From: Reinekea sp. G2M2-21
GTDB lineage: Bacteria > Pseudomonadota > Gammaproteobacteria > Pseudomonadales > Natronospirillaceae
DNA length: 64,000 nt
Reading direction: 5' to 3'
Assembly: GCF_015687175.1 (NCBI RefSeq)
Contig: NZ_JADPQG010000004.1
Coordinates: 124,001 to 188,000, forward strand
The position numbers and the translations under genes are program-made. Positions 27,952-36,022 of the stretch are shown piece by piece. Positions within the stretch are counted from its first letter, which is position 1. Each line of letters starts with the position of its first letter. The notes under the pieces are model-generated. The model was given only the letters and a program-made list of their open reading frames with translations. It searched no databases and was not told the DNA's origin.

Positions 27952-28863
27952 ATGATACGTTTACCACCACTCAAAGCATTACAGGTATTTGAAGCCGCAG
28001 GCCGCACAGGTAGCTTTCAGGCAGCTGCAAAAGAGCTTTACGTGACGCCATCGGCGATCAGTCATCAGGTGAAAGCACTTGAGGATTTTTTAGGTATTGA
28101 GTTGTTTGAACGGCGTACCCGCAAAGTTGTTCTGACACTGACCGGTGCCGCTTATCTGGAGTCTATCAGCAGTGCGTTCATGCACATGGAAGTGGCCACC
28201 CAGCGAGCCTCGTCAGCGCATTCCGGCGGCGAGTTGAAATTGGCGGTGGCACCGGCCTTTCTGGATCGCTGGTTATTGCCCCGGTTTCACGATTTTACGA
28301 ATCGTCATCCGGATATTGAGTTGGATATTCACAGTTCCATCGGTGAAATCGATTTTAAACAATCGAATATTGATATGGCAGTCTATTTCGGTGAAGGGCA
28401 GTGGGAGGGGGTTGAATGTCAGTTGCTGAGGCCCTCCTACCTGGTACCGGTATGCGCCCCTATACTGTTAGAACAGGAAAAAGTCATGGAGCCTGCAGAC
28501 CTGCTTAAGTTTCGGTTGTTGCAGGTGAAAAAGAGGCCGGACGAATGGACCAGTTGGTTCCAGTTGACGGAAACGCCGTTTCATCCATCACAGGGAACCA
28601 TCAGTTTTTCCAATGGCATGAATACTGCGAACGCTGCCGCAAAAGGCTTGGGGATTGCCTTGACAGACCCAAGCTTGGTCAGTGAGGAGATTGACCAGGG
28701 CGATTTGATGATACCGATCGACGTGATCATGCAATTGTCCAAATCTTTTTACCTGGTGTCGCAGAAAAATCGACCGTTGACTCCAGCGATGACCGTATTC
28801 CGCGACTGGATCACTCAACGAATGGCTGCGGAAATCAGTGCAGCTGAAACACTGGCCGGTTAA
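27952..28863 (+). CDS. LysR-type regulator, GcvA-like
   Basis: A 303-residue LTTR. The N-terminal HTH (KALQVFEAAGRTGSFQAAA, ELYVTPSAISHQVKALE) and the GIELFERRTRKVVLTLTG linker match the GcvA/AmpR branch. The rest is the periplasmic-binding-like effector domain. No membrane helix is present. It faces a small divergent gene, so it probably controls that gene and itself from the shared 110-bp region. Confidence 0.9.
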   Translation: MIRLPPLKALQVFEAAGRTGSFQAAAKELYVTPSAISHQVKALEDFLGIELFERRTRKVVLTLTGAAYLESISSAFMHMEVATQRASSAHSGGELKLAVAPAFLDRWLLPRFHDFTNRHPDIELDIHSSIGEIDFKQSNIDMAVYFGEGQWEGVECQLLRPSYLVPVCAPILLEQEKVMEPADLLKFRLLQVKKRPDEWTSWFQLTETPFHPSQGTISFSNGMNTANAAAKGLGIALTDPSLVSEEIDQGDLMIPIDVIMQLSKSFYLVSQKNRPLTPAMTVFRDWITQRMAAEISAAETLAG

Positions 28864-28974
28864 ATGCCGTTTTTTGCCCATTGACTGACTTCGGACAATT
28901 TACCGCTTAAAAGGGTTCGTTAGGCTGCGAAAGTTGATTGTTTATTGATCAGCTCACAGACGAGGGTCCGAATA

Positions 28975-30018
28975 ATGAATAAGAAAAGCAAAGAGTTATT
29001 CACCGAGTCAATTAAGCAGGCAATTTTGCAGCATGTCGGCCTTTTTGAAAGCCCGTGTGAACCTCTCGATGGATTTGAAAGTTTCATTTTTAAAGTTCGA
29101 TACAAAGGAGAACCCTGCGCTTTGCGCATCTCTCATTCGATGCATCGCAGCCCTGTGCAGATTCGTGGCGAAATAGAATGGCTGCAACATTTGGCGAGCC
29201 ATCGACTGAATGTCCCCACGGTGTTGCCTTTCCCCAATGGTGAATACCTGGCGTCGATAAGTGACGGAAATGGCGGAGCCTTTACAGCGGTTTGTTTCTC
29301 CTGGGCAGAAGGACAGCACGTTTGGGCATTTAAAACGTCGCCCTGGTCTTCCCCCTTGTTTGAGCAGATGGGCCATATGTGCGGCAAAATGCATCTTTTG
29401 GCCGAAAGCTTTGAATTTGAGCACAGTTGCAGTCAACGACCGCATTGGTATGAAGAACCAGGCCAGAATATTCGCCAGTTTTTGCCCTCCTCCGATGAAG
29501 CTATTTCTGAGAAATTCGACCGCCTGAACCATCAGATTCGACAGGTCCATCAGCATAAACACGACTATGGCTTAATCCATGCAGATTTTCACCGCGGTAA
29601 TTTCTTTGTTCACGGCAAGGACATTACGCTGTTTGATTTTGACGATTGCCAATACCATTTGTTTGTCGCTGATATTGCCATTGCTGTGTTTTACGCCATT
29701 CCATTTGATCGACCGGAAGGCTTGCAGCAAAGCGCAGTCAGTCTGTTTTTCCAAAGCTTCATGCGGGGCTATTTGCAGGAACGTCCGTTGGATCGGCAAT
29801 GGTGTCGATGGTTGCCAGCTTTGTTGAAGCAACGGGAGATCGATCTATACGCGCAGCTACACCAGAACTTTGACCTGAGTGATCCTGACGTTATGGATCG
29901 CTGGTCGCAGAACTATTTGTACCAACGACGCCAGCGGATATTACAGGGCAAACCCGTGATTTCGCTGAACTGGGCCCAGCTCTTCGATGAGATAGCCGAT
30001 CAGGTTGTTACGATGTAA
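28975..30018 (+). CDS. APH-family phosphotransferase
   Basis: A 347-residue kinase-fold protein. The catalytic loop HADFHRGNFF (HxDxxxxN) and the metal motif DFDDCQYH are clear; the N-lobe has KVRYKGEPCALRIS with a candidate ATP-binding region. It belongs to the aminoglycoside/choline/homoserine kinase superfamily. The start MNKKSKELF follows GAGGG; the frame opens ten codons earlier. The substrate is unknown. It is not in an obvious operon. Confidence 0.8.
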   Translation: MNKKSKELFTESIKQAILQHVGLFESPCEPLDGFESFIFKVRYKGEPCALRISHSMHRSPVQIRGEIEWLQHLASHRLNVPTVLPFPNGEYLASISDGNGGAFTAVCFSWAEGQHVWAFKTSPWSSPLFEQMGHMCGKMHLLAESFEFEHSCSQRPHWYEEPGQNIRQFLPSSDEAISEKFDRLNHQIRQVHQHKHDYGLIHADFHRGNFFVHGKDITLFDFDDCQYHLFVADIAIAVFYAIPFDRPEGLQQSAVSLFFQSFMRGYLQERPLDRQWCRWLPALLKQREIDLYAQLHQNFDLSDPDVMDRWSQNYLYQRRQRILQGKPVISLNWAQLFDEIADQVVTM

Positions 30019-30026
30019 ACAAGAAG

Positions 30027-30044
30027 GGCCTCTGCTCAGAGGCC
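30027..30044 (+). terminator. Hairpin after the phosphotransferase gene
   Basis: GGCCTCTG-CT-CAGAGGCC is a perfect inverted repeat 9 bp after the stop codon. There is no proper T-run, so terminator function is uncertain. Confidence 0.5.
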
Positions 30045-30323
30045 TTGACCCATGGTTTTACGCCGTTTTCGCATTGACTGTTTTTCCACAAGCCCGGTTG
30101 CTTGTGCCGAGTTTTGGCCGCTACTATCCCACGGTCGCATTGTCTGTCATTGGGTATCATTCAGGTGGCTTTGCAAACCTGCCTAAGATGACTTGATATT
30201 CAAATTGACAGGCGCATAAATGGCGACTAATGGTATTAAATTAGTAATCTTTTTGGAAATATGTATTATCTTTGGATATTGTGAATAATCTTTGTTGTCA
30301 TCCAGTGCAGAAGTGAGCGACCT
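30045..30323. other. Promoter-sized gap before the KAS III operon
   Basis: About 280 bp with no ORF, increasingly AT-rich towards the next gene. It presumably holds the operon promoter, but I cannot pick a confident -35/-10 pair. Confidence 0.5.
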
Positions 30324-30893
30324 ATGGACACCGGCCAGTTATTGATAAATGTATTGTTGTATCTGTTTTTACCTCTGTGGGGTATTGCGGGTTTTGTTGA
30401 CTGGTGTTGTCACCGGGCCACCCACATTGAGTCGACATCCGGTTTAACCGAGTCTCTTATGCATTCTGTCATGGGCATACAAGTGGGCATTCCCATTATC
30501 TTGTGCCTCACTTATCGCGTAAATGTGCTTATCCTCTTACTCTGTTTGCTTGCGTGGGCGTTGCATGAGTTCATCGCGCATATGGATGTTCACTTTGCTT
30601 CGCCGCGGCGGAAAATATCCATTTGGGAAATGCACGCTCACAGCTATTTGGCAACGTTACCGCTGTATATGCTGTCGATCATTGCCGTCATTAATTGGCC
30701 GGTGGTTATCGACTTAGTGCAATTCAATTGGGCAGGTCAGTTAACCTTAACGCGCATGGAATATGCGCACGGCTTTGATGGATATTTACCGGCCTACCTC
30801 ATATTCATGGGCATTGTTTGCGTGTTTCCTTACATGGAAGAAAACTTGCGATGCTTACGATACCGGCTGAAGCATAAGGGAGTCTCAGCATGA
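30324..30893 (+). CDS. Histidine-rich integral membrane protein (hydroxylase-like)
   Basis: A 189-residue protein with about four membrane helices. Clusters of His lie at predicted membrane edges: DWCCHRATHIE, then HEFIAHMDVHF, then WEMHAHSYL. The spacing recalls diiron fatty-acid hydroxylases and desaturases (HX3H, HX2HH-like), but the motif order is not standard, so the assignment is tentative. The gene overlaps the next one by 4 bp (ATGA), making it the first of a coupled operon. Confidence 0.6.
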   Translation: MDTGQLLINVLLYLFLPLWGIAGFVDWCCHRATHIESTSGLTESLMHSVMGIQVGIPIILCLTYRVNVLILLLCLLAWALHEFIAHMDVHFASPRRKISIWEMHAHSYLATLPLYMLSIIAVINWPVVIDLVQFNWAGQLTLTRMEYAHGFDGYLPAYLIFMGIVCVFPYMEENLRCLRYRLKHKGVSA

Positions 30894-31996
30894 ATGTATT
30901 TATAAATAGTACCGGTCACTACTTACCTGGTGAACCGATTGATAACGACAATATTGAGCGAATTCTGGGTTTGGTGAATGGTAAACCCAGCCGTTTGAAG
31001 TCGAAAATTTTGCAAGCCAATGGTATTCGAACGCGTCACTATGCAATCGACGAATCGCATACAACGACCATATCCAACGCTCAGATGGCTGCCCAGGCGG
31101 GTGAAGACTGTTTAGCAAAAGTAGGGTTTAACAAACGCAAATTAGGAATGCTTAGTGCTGCAACCAGCCAGGGTGATTTCGTTTTACCCGGCTTTGGCAG
31201 CATGGTACAGGCGGAGCTGCAGTTACCGGATATTGAATTGCAAACGAGTCACGGTATTTGCTCTAGTTCTATGATGGCACTGAAAACCGCATACACCTTT
31301 TTAAAATCAGGCGAACACGACAGCGCATTGGTCATTGCCAGTGAACTTTCTTCGCGTCTGTTCAAGGCCAGCCGCTATGAAGCCGCAAGCAATGTCGTTG
31401 ATTTTAACGCAGAGTTTTTGCGTTGGATGCTGTCCGATGGTGCCGGTGCCTTGCTGTTGGAAACTCAACCGCGCAAGAACAGTTTGCGCATCGACTGGAT
31501 TCGTGGTTTTTCTCATGCGGATGCTTATCCTGTGTGTATGACCGTGGGACAACCACGTACCGGCAGCGCACAAAAAAGTTGGCAGGATTATCCAACCTAT
31601 GCGGAGGCTGAAGCGGACGGCGCGTTATTGATACGTCAGGATGTGCGCCTGCTCGACAACATTGTCAAACTGGGTGTCGACGGATATCTTCGATTAATGG
31701 ATGAAAAACAACTCAACGTGAATGACATTGACCATGTCTTGTGCCATTACTCTTCTGATCATTTCCGCAGCAAAATTTTCGACATGCTCGACCATGCGGG
31801 CATGATGATTCCGGAAGAGCGTTGGTATACTAATCTCTATGAACGCGGCAACACAGGATGTGCCAGCATTTTCATCATGTTGGATGAGTTTCTGCGTACA
31901 CAGACCTACCATCCGGGTGAAAAAATTCTGTGCATGGTCCCGGAAAGCGGTCGATTCAATAATGTTTATATGCAACTTACGGTGGTGGAATCATGA
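30890..31996 (+). CDS. KAS III-like beta-ketoacyl synthase
   Basis: A 368-residue thiolase-fold condensing enzyme. The catalytic cysteine is in HGICSSSMMAL near residue 124, the His in LCHYSSDHF near 285 and the Asn in ERGNTGCASIF near 320, so the Cys-His-Asn triad appears complete. The His surroundings differ from FabH, suggesting a specialised role such as condensing an acyl-CoA/ACP with a malonyl or beta-keto unit. It overlaps both neighbours by 4 bp. Confidence 0.85.
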   Translation: MNVFINSTGHYLPGEPIDNDNIERILGLVNGKPSRLKSKILQANGIRTRHYAIDESHTTTISNAQMAAQAGEDCLAKVGFNKRKLGMLSAATSQGDFVLPGFGSMVQAELQLPDIELQTSHGICSSSMMALKTAYTFLKSGEHDSALVIASELSSRLFKASRYEAASNVVDFNAEFLRWMLSDGAGALLLETQPRKNSLRIDWIRGFSHADAYPVCMTVGQPRTGSAQKSWQDYPTYAEAEADGALLIRQDVRLLDNIVKLGVDGYLRLMDEKQLNVNDIDHVLCHYSSDHFRSKIFDMLDHAGMMIPEERWYTNLYERGNTGCASIFIMLDEFLRTQTYHPGEKILCMVPESGRFNNVYMQLTVVES

Positions 31997-32682
31997 ACGG
32001 ACGCAAAAAACTGTCTTCGCTGCTCGCGCAGCAATGCTTGCAGCAACTGATGCGCATCTGGTTTGAGTTTGAGCGGGATCTCGGTCGGGTACCGATCATT
32101 GCCAGACTGGAAAACGGACAATTCACTGCCGATGACTATCGCAACCTGTTGTTGCATTTACGCCAGCAGGTGATTGAAGGCGGTCGGTGGATTACGCGTT
32201 GTGCGTCCAGTTTCGAACGCGAGTATGTCGACGTCCGGAATGTGGTGATTCAACACGCCAAAGATGAACATCAGGACTATCGGGTTCTGGAAGCGGACTT
32301 CATCGCCGCCGGTGGCCAAAGCGAGCAACTCAATCAGCAGGGGCGAAACCTGGGAACGGAAGCACTCCATGCGTTTTTAATGTATCGCGCCAGCAAACCT
32401 AATCCTGTCGATTTGATTGGTGCTATGTGGATGATCGAAGGATTGGGTCAGAAAATGGCCGCCAACTGGGCTGAGAGGGTCGATGAGGTGATGGGTACCG
32501 AGACAAAGTGCACCACCTTTATGCATTATCACGCAGAAAATGACGATAACCACATCGACAAACTGTATGAAATTATGGATCGGGTTTGTCAAACAGAGCA
32601 AGACGCCGCGGCTATCTGTAAAACGGCCCGCGTCGTGGGTCGACTCTACGCATTGCAACTGGAAGAAATTGATCATGACTAA
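31993..32682 (+). CDS. Haem-oxygenase-fold diiron oxidase-like protein
   Basis: A 229-residue all-helical protein of the iron-containing redox enzyme (HDO) type. Candidate metal ligands are HAKDEHQDY near 87-95, the Glu in MIEGLGQ near 147, and HYHAENDDNHIDKL near 178-191, with the E/H/D spacing seen in this superfamily (UndA, BesC, SznF). It probably activates O2 to oxidise a fatty-acyl or amine product. It overlaps the next start by 8 bp and the KAS III gene by 4 bp. Confidence 0.75.
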   Translation: MNGRKKLSSLLAQQCLQQLMRIWFEFERDLGRVPIIARLENGQFTADDYRNLLLHLRQQVIEGGRWITRCASSFEREYVDVRNVVIQHAKDEHQDYRVLEADFIAAGGQSEQLNQQGRNLGTEALHAFLMYRASKPNPVDLIGAMWMIEGLGQKMAANWAERVDEVMGTETKCTTFMHYHAENDDNHIDKLYEIMDRVCQTEQDAAAICKTARVVGRLYALQLEEIDHD

Positions 32683-33496
32683 AGCTTACAGTGCCTTTTT
32701 GCATGCTGTTGCCAAAGACGATGCCATTCCGATTGATCCCGCTGCAACCGAGCTGTGGATGAAAGACCTGCATAACCCGGGTCGCTGGATTTTAAGGCCG
32801 TTATTACAGTTGTTTTTCGGCGCAATGTTGCATCTGATCTGGTTTTTTAAACGACTGCCTTTACCGCAATTCAGCGCTCACGCGCTGTTGCAAAAATTGA
32901 TCTGTTGGTTTTGTACGCACTGGGTATCGATGGAGGCCAACGTTCTGATCCTGCGTCATTTTGCAACGGAATCGAATATCCTGAATTTTTTGAATGATAA
33001 CGAAGACAAGCCTTCAAAGCCGATTAAGCTGTACCCGAAAACCATCGCAGACATGCTTAAGGATTCATTCGTCGAACACGATCAGGAATTATTTCGTCTG
33101 GTCGGTGCGTTCAGTTCAGCGCAAAAACGATCCGCAGTACAAGAGCTCAAATGGACTCACTGGCAACCGATTGACCATAAGACGTTTGACATTAAAGCAA
33201 AACGAACCCAGGTGATCGACTTTGAAACCGCACACGTGTTGTTTATGTGCCTGTTCTGTTTGTTGTTGAAACGTGATGAATACCGAGACGCGATTAACGG
33301 TTTCAGTCTGGATCAATCCATTGCGATTCGCGTGGGTAAACTTATTTCAGATCCATCGGTTGTGGAGTATGCCTACAACAAATACCCGCACTACCTGTTG
33401 GGCCCTTGGAATCTCACCCATCGATTTTTTATGCACGGATTCTTTACCGAGTACCTGTATGCCCGGCTGGAACTGGAGCGGCAGAACACGCAGTGA
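32675..33496 (+). CDS. Membrane-associated protein of unknown function in the KAS III operon
   Basis: A 273-residue protein. Residues about 35-85 hold one or two hydrophobic segments (WILRPLLQLFFGAMLHLIWFF and KLICWFCTHWV), with another near 190 (AHVLFMCLFCLLL). Conserved-looking acidic and His residues lie between them (WVSMEAN, FATESN, FVEHDQELF). I do not recognise the family. The start is ATG at 32675, overlapping the end of the diiron gene; the open frame extends upstream but without a ribosome binding site. The stop overlaps the regulator start. Confidence 0.7.
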   Translation: MTKAYSAFLHAVAKDDAIPIDPAATELWMKDLHNPGRWILRPLLQLFFGAMLHLIWFFKRLPLPQFSAHALLQKLICWFCTHWVSMEANVLILRHFATESNILNFLNDNEDKPSKPIKLYPKTIADMLKDSFVEHDQELFRLVGAFSSAQKRSAVQELKWTHWQPIDHKTFDIKAKRTQVIDFETAHVLFMCLFCLLLKRDEYRDAINGFSLDQSIAIRVGKLISDPSVVEYAYNKYPHYLLGPWNLTHRFFMHGFFTEYLYARLELERQNTQ

Positions 33497-34380
33497 ATAG
33501 TCACCTGAAGCTGATCAGCGAGCTGATAGTCCATATTGAAAATAATCTGGCGGAAGAGGTGAATGTTCTGGACTTGGCACGCCAGGTGGGGTTATCGCCG
33601 TGGCATTTTCAGCGGTTGTTTAAAAGTCTGATCGGTGATTCTCTGGGCGCCTATTTACGAGGGCGACGGTTAACAAAGGGCGCTCAACTGCTGTTGGAAA
33701 CCAATCATTCCATTATTCAAATTGCGGTATCGGTTGGCTTCGGTTCACACGAATCGTTTACCCGATCGTTCAAATCTTTTTTCAAATTATCTCCTAAGCA
33801 ATTTCGGTTGAGTCGGCCATCTTTTTCCCTGTATGAAAAGCCCGTACTGACCCCGGAACTGATCCATCACATTACTCAAGGCATGTCGTTATCTCCAACA
33901 TTCATGACTCTGCCTGAGCAACGCATTGTGGGGTTGTCGACCGAAGTCACGTCACCGTTTACGACCATCGAACCTATATGCAATATGGTGGGGGAGACCT
34001 GGTTTAAGTTATTCGAGCGCCAAGCGCAAAATCCGATTTTATGCTCGGATGAAATGGTGGCGTTGACCATCAGTCCTTCCGGGACCTTTACTGAAGACCT
34101 TCTGCAATACTTGGCAGGTGTTCCGGTGTCGACAGAAGCGACGCTTTCACCGGATATGAGTGAGTACCTTTTACCTGAACGTCATGTCGCTGTGTTTGAG
34201 ACTCAAACCAATGTTGATGCCGAAGTCGCTAAGCGAACAATCGACTATGTCTACGGCTTTTGGTTTGCGAATCAATCTGTCCAACGAGGCAATGGCATCG
34301 ATTACGAATGGTTTGTGGACATCGACGATGCCATGGCCGGGAAATTCAAATCCCGATACGTCGTACCACTGCAAAATTAG
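33493..34380 (+). CDS. AraC-family regulator with GyrI-like effector domain
   Basis: A 295-residue regulator with the DNA-binding domain first (NVLDLARQVGLSPWHFQRLF and the second HTH IAVSVGFGSHESFTRSF), then a C-terminal GyrI/AraC-effector-like domain of the Rob/SoxS-plus-small-molecule type. The GTG start overlaps the stop of the preceding gene, placing it fifth in the operon and suggesting feedback on the pathway. An AT-rich tail with a degenerate repeat follows. Confidence 0.88.
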   Translation: MNSHLKLISELIVHIENNLAEEVNVLDLARQVGLSPWHFQRLFKSLIGDSLGAYLRGRRLTKGAQLLLETNHSIIQIAVSVGFGSHESFTRSFKSFFKLSPKQFRLSRPSFSLYEKPVLTPELIHHITQGMSLSPTFMTLPEQRIVGLSTEVTSPFTTIEPICNMVGETWFKLFERQAQNPILCSDEMVALTISPSGTFTEDLLQYLAGVPVSTEATLSPDMSEYLLPERHVAVFETQTNVDAEVAKRTIDYVYGFWFANQSVQRGNGIDYEWFVDIDDAMAGKFKSRYVVPLQN

Positions 34381-34397
34381 GGTGTTGGTCCACAACT

Positions 34398-34448
34398 GGC
34401 GCGGGCTGGCCCACGCGCAGAGATCGACGAACTTTTTTAGAGGCGCCC
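34398..34448. repeat. Degenerate solo end of an inverted-repeat element
   Basis: About 50 bp match, with some mismatches, the reverse complement of the left end of the small element at 40763-40942, including GCGCAGAGATCGACG and the terminal TTTTTAGAGGCGCCC. No partner end or transposase is nearby, so it looks like a decayed remnant. Confidence 0.65.
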
Positions 34449-34523
34449 TAGAGCACAAATTATCAAATCTCAGTCGATGACGGTCAGTATGCTTTACGAG
34501 TCCAATTAATGAGAGATTCGAAT

Positions 34524-35177
34524 ATGTTGTCCGACCGCAATACCGCACGGTGCTTTGGTGCCTTTTTTATTTTCTCTTTTTTGACCTATGGCCTTGGCTC
34601 GGGGCTGATGACCGCCTTAACGGGGGCCGACACCCCATTATCGGCTATTCATCAGCACACCAGTCAGCTGGTTTTCTCGCTCGTGTTGATGAGTGTTCTG
34701 CATACGATAGCCAATATTGCGCTGCCGATATTGATGTGGGGGCGTTTCAGTGCTGTCAGCGCCCGCTTAACTGTGGGCTATCTGGCGTTCGCTATTGCCG
34801 CTACGGTAACGTTGATCGTCGGCACCGTGCTTAATGCCATGCAAATTCCGCTGGCTGACGCCTATGCCAAAACCCCGGAAACCTGGCACCTTCAGGCTGG
34901 GCAATCACTTACCTATGGTGCTGTTGTTTGTTATCAACTGGGTATGGCCATTTGGGGTGTCGGCGGTTTGTTGATGACAGTGCTATTGTTTCGTTCGGGT
35001 TTAGTGCCTGGGTTTCTACCCATTTGGGGTGGGATCGGTTATGTGGTTTTTATAGCGGGCACTCAGCTGGAATTATTTGGCTATCCGTTAGGTGTGGTGC
35101 TGTCTATGCCCGGCGGATTGTTTGAAATCACCTTGAGTGTTTGGTTGATTGTCAAAGGATTCAAGACCACGTCCTAA
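34524..35177 (+). CDS. DUF4386-like membrane protein
   Basis: A 217-residue protein with about six membrane helices (for example FIFSFLTYGLGSGLM, FSLVLMSVLHTIANIALPIL and AIAATVTLIVGTVLNAM). The overall pattern fits DUF4386. I prefer the start MLSDRNTARCF, five codons into the open frame, because GAGA precedes it. The role is unknown. It sits just after the degenerate repeat, with a hairpin 50 bp after its stop. Confidence 0.75.
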   Translation: MLSDRNTARCFGAFFIFSFLTYGLGSGLMTALTGADTPLSAIHQHTSQLVFSLVLMSVLHTIANIALPILMWGRFSAVSARLTVGYLAFAIAATVTLIVGTVLNAMQIPLADAYAKTPETWHLQAGQSLTYGAVVCYQLGMAIWGVGGLLMTVLLFRSGLVPGFLPIWGGIGYVVFIAGTQLELFGYPLGVVLSMPGGLFEITLSVWLIVKGFKTTS

Positions 35178-35202
35178 TGCTGGCTTCTCTGCGTCAGTCA
35201 TG

Positions 35203-35232
35203 GTTTAAAAACGGTCATGGTTTAAAAACGGC
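35203..35232. repeat. Short tandem duplication
   Basis: CATGGTTTAAAAACGG occurs twice in immediate succession (about 16-17 bp period). The second copy borders the hairpin at 35230-35258. Confidence 0.7.
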
Positions 35233-35258
35233 AATACATTACTGACAGCTGTATTGCC
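35230..35258 (-). terminator. Terminator of the LexA-box gene
   Basis: GGCAATACA and TGTATTGCC are perfect 9-bp arms. Read on the minus strand the hairpin is followed by GTTTTTAAAC, and it lies 6 bp after the stop of the gene at 35264. Confidence 0.7.
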
Positions 35259-35263
35259 CCACC

Positions 35264-35731
35264 TTATTGACTTGTCGGTGACCGGGGTGCTGGTCGCGGT
35301 GATAAGCCAAACACAAACGCCTGTGTCTTACAGCGACAACAACGCGGACCGGGAAAAACGACAGCGTCACTGAAAAACTTGTCCACGCTGGTGGTTTGAA
35401 ATCGTTTTTTCCCCTGCTTGAGCGGTGCACCGCACAGCAGTGAAGTGCCGTCCCTTGCCAATAGATGCCAGTCAATCAGTCTGGCCGGTTCGCTTCGTAA
35501 AGCATCGATAATCGCTGTCTGCGCTTCCTCTATGGTATGAAATTGTACGTGCCCGACACGTTTCACGGTTACTCCGCAAATACCCTGATCCGAGCTGATG
35601 ATCTCCGCCTTGATTTCATAACCAAGGTTGGAAGGCTGGATTGCCAGTGAATAAAGCTCGCCGGAGCGAATGATGGTCAGTAAGCGGGATAAATCGATTT
35701 GTTCGCCCAAACGTCCAGAGTAAAACCGCAC
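35264..35731 (-). CDS. Unknown protein under a LexA box
   Basis: A 155-residue protein of no family I can name with confidence. The middle part IDLSRLLTIIRSGELYSLAIQPSNLGYEI through HVQFHTIEEAQTAIIDAL looks well folded, perhaps like DUF6482 proteins. The C-terminal 40 residues (with CCRCKTQ and repeated Pro/Ser) look odd and may be a frameshifted tail. I choose the GTG start at 35731 because GAG lies seven bases upstream and the frame before it runs through the LexA box; no ATG fits. Confidence 0.6.
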   Translation of the reverse strand: MRFYSGRLGEQIDLSRLLTIIRSGELYSLAIQPSNLGYEIKAEIISSDQGICGVTVKRVGHVQFHTIEEAQTAIIDALRSEPARLIDWHLLARDGTSLLCGAPLKQGKKRFQTTSVDKFFSDAVVFPGPRCCRCKTQAFVFGLSPRPAPRSPTSQ

Positions 35732-35746
35732 TTTAAAACTCAAATT

Positions 35747-35766
35747 AACTGTATGTATGTACAGTA
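35747..35766 (-). promoter_or_regulatory. LexA (SOS) box
   Basis: The minus strand reads ATACTGTACATACATACAGT, that is CTGT-N8-ACAG with an alternating TA-rich core, very close to the enterobacterial LexA consensus. It ends 16 bp before the GTG start of the unknown gene, where it would block transcription until DNA damage. There is no other gene within 250 bp on the other side. Confidence 0.8.
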
Positions 35767-36022
35767 TAGTTATTTGAATGTCGTTGAAAATATAAAAATG
35801 TAACCGAACGGTGGTTAAGTTTTTAGCCTGCCTTGTCAAGCGTGTAGAGCGTGGCGTGGCTAGCGCTGTAATGAGACCACTCCAGCCCGTAAAGCAGACG
35901 TTGCACATTGCCGGAAAAAGACAATAGCGGGATACTGTTCAGTGCTGGAGTCCATCCGCTACATTGGTCTGGATGGCCGCATCCATTGGGCCTGATAACA
36001 ACAAGAACAAAAGGAACACAGC

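Noticed and set aside
34524-35177. DUF4386 gene as sixth member of the KAS III operon
   Set aside because: It follows a 140-bp gap containing a decayed element end, so co-transcription is not supported.
35239-35475. 78-residue frame overlapping the end of the LexA-box gene
   Set aside because: It lies in another frame of the same strand, runs past the terminator and has no ribosome binding site; it could only be relevant if the gene's tail is frameshifted.
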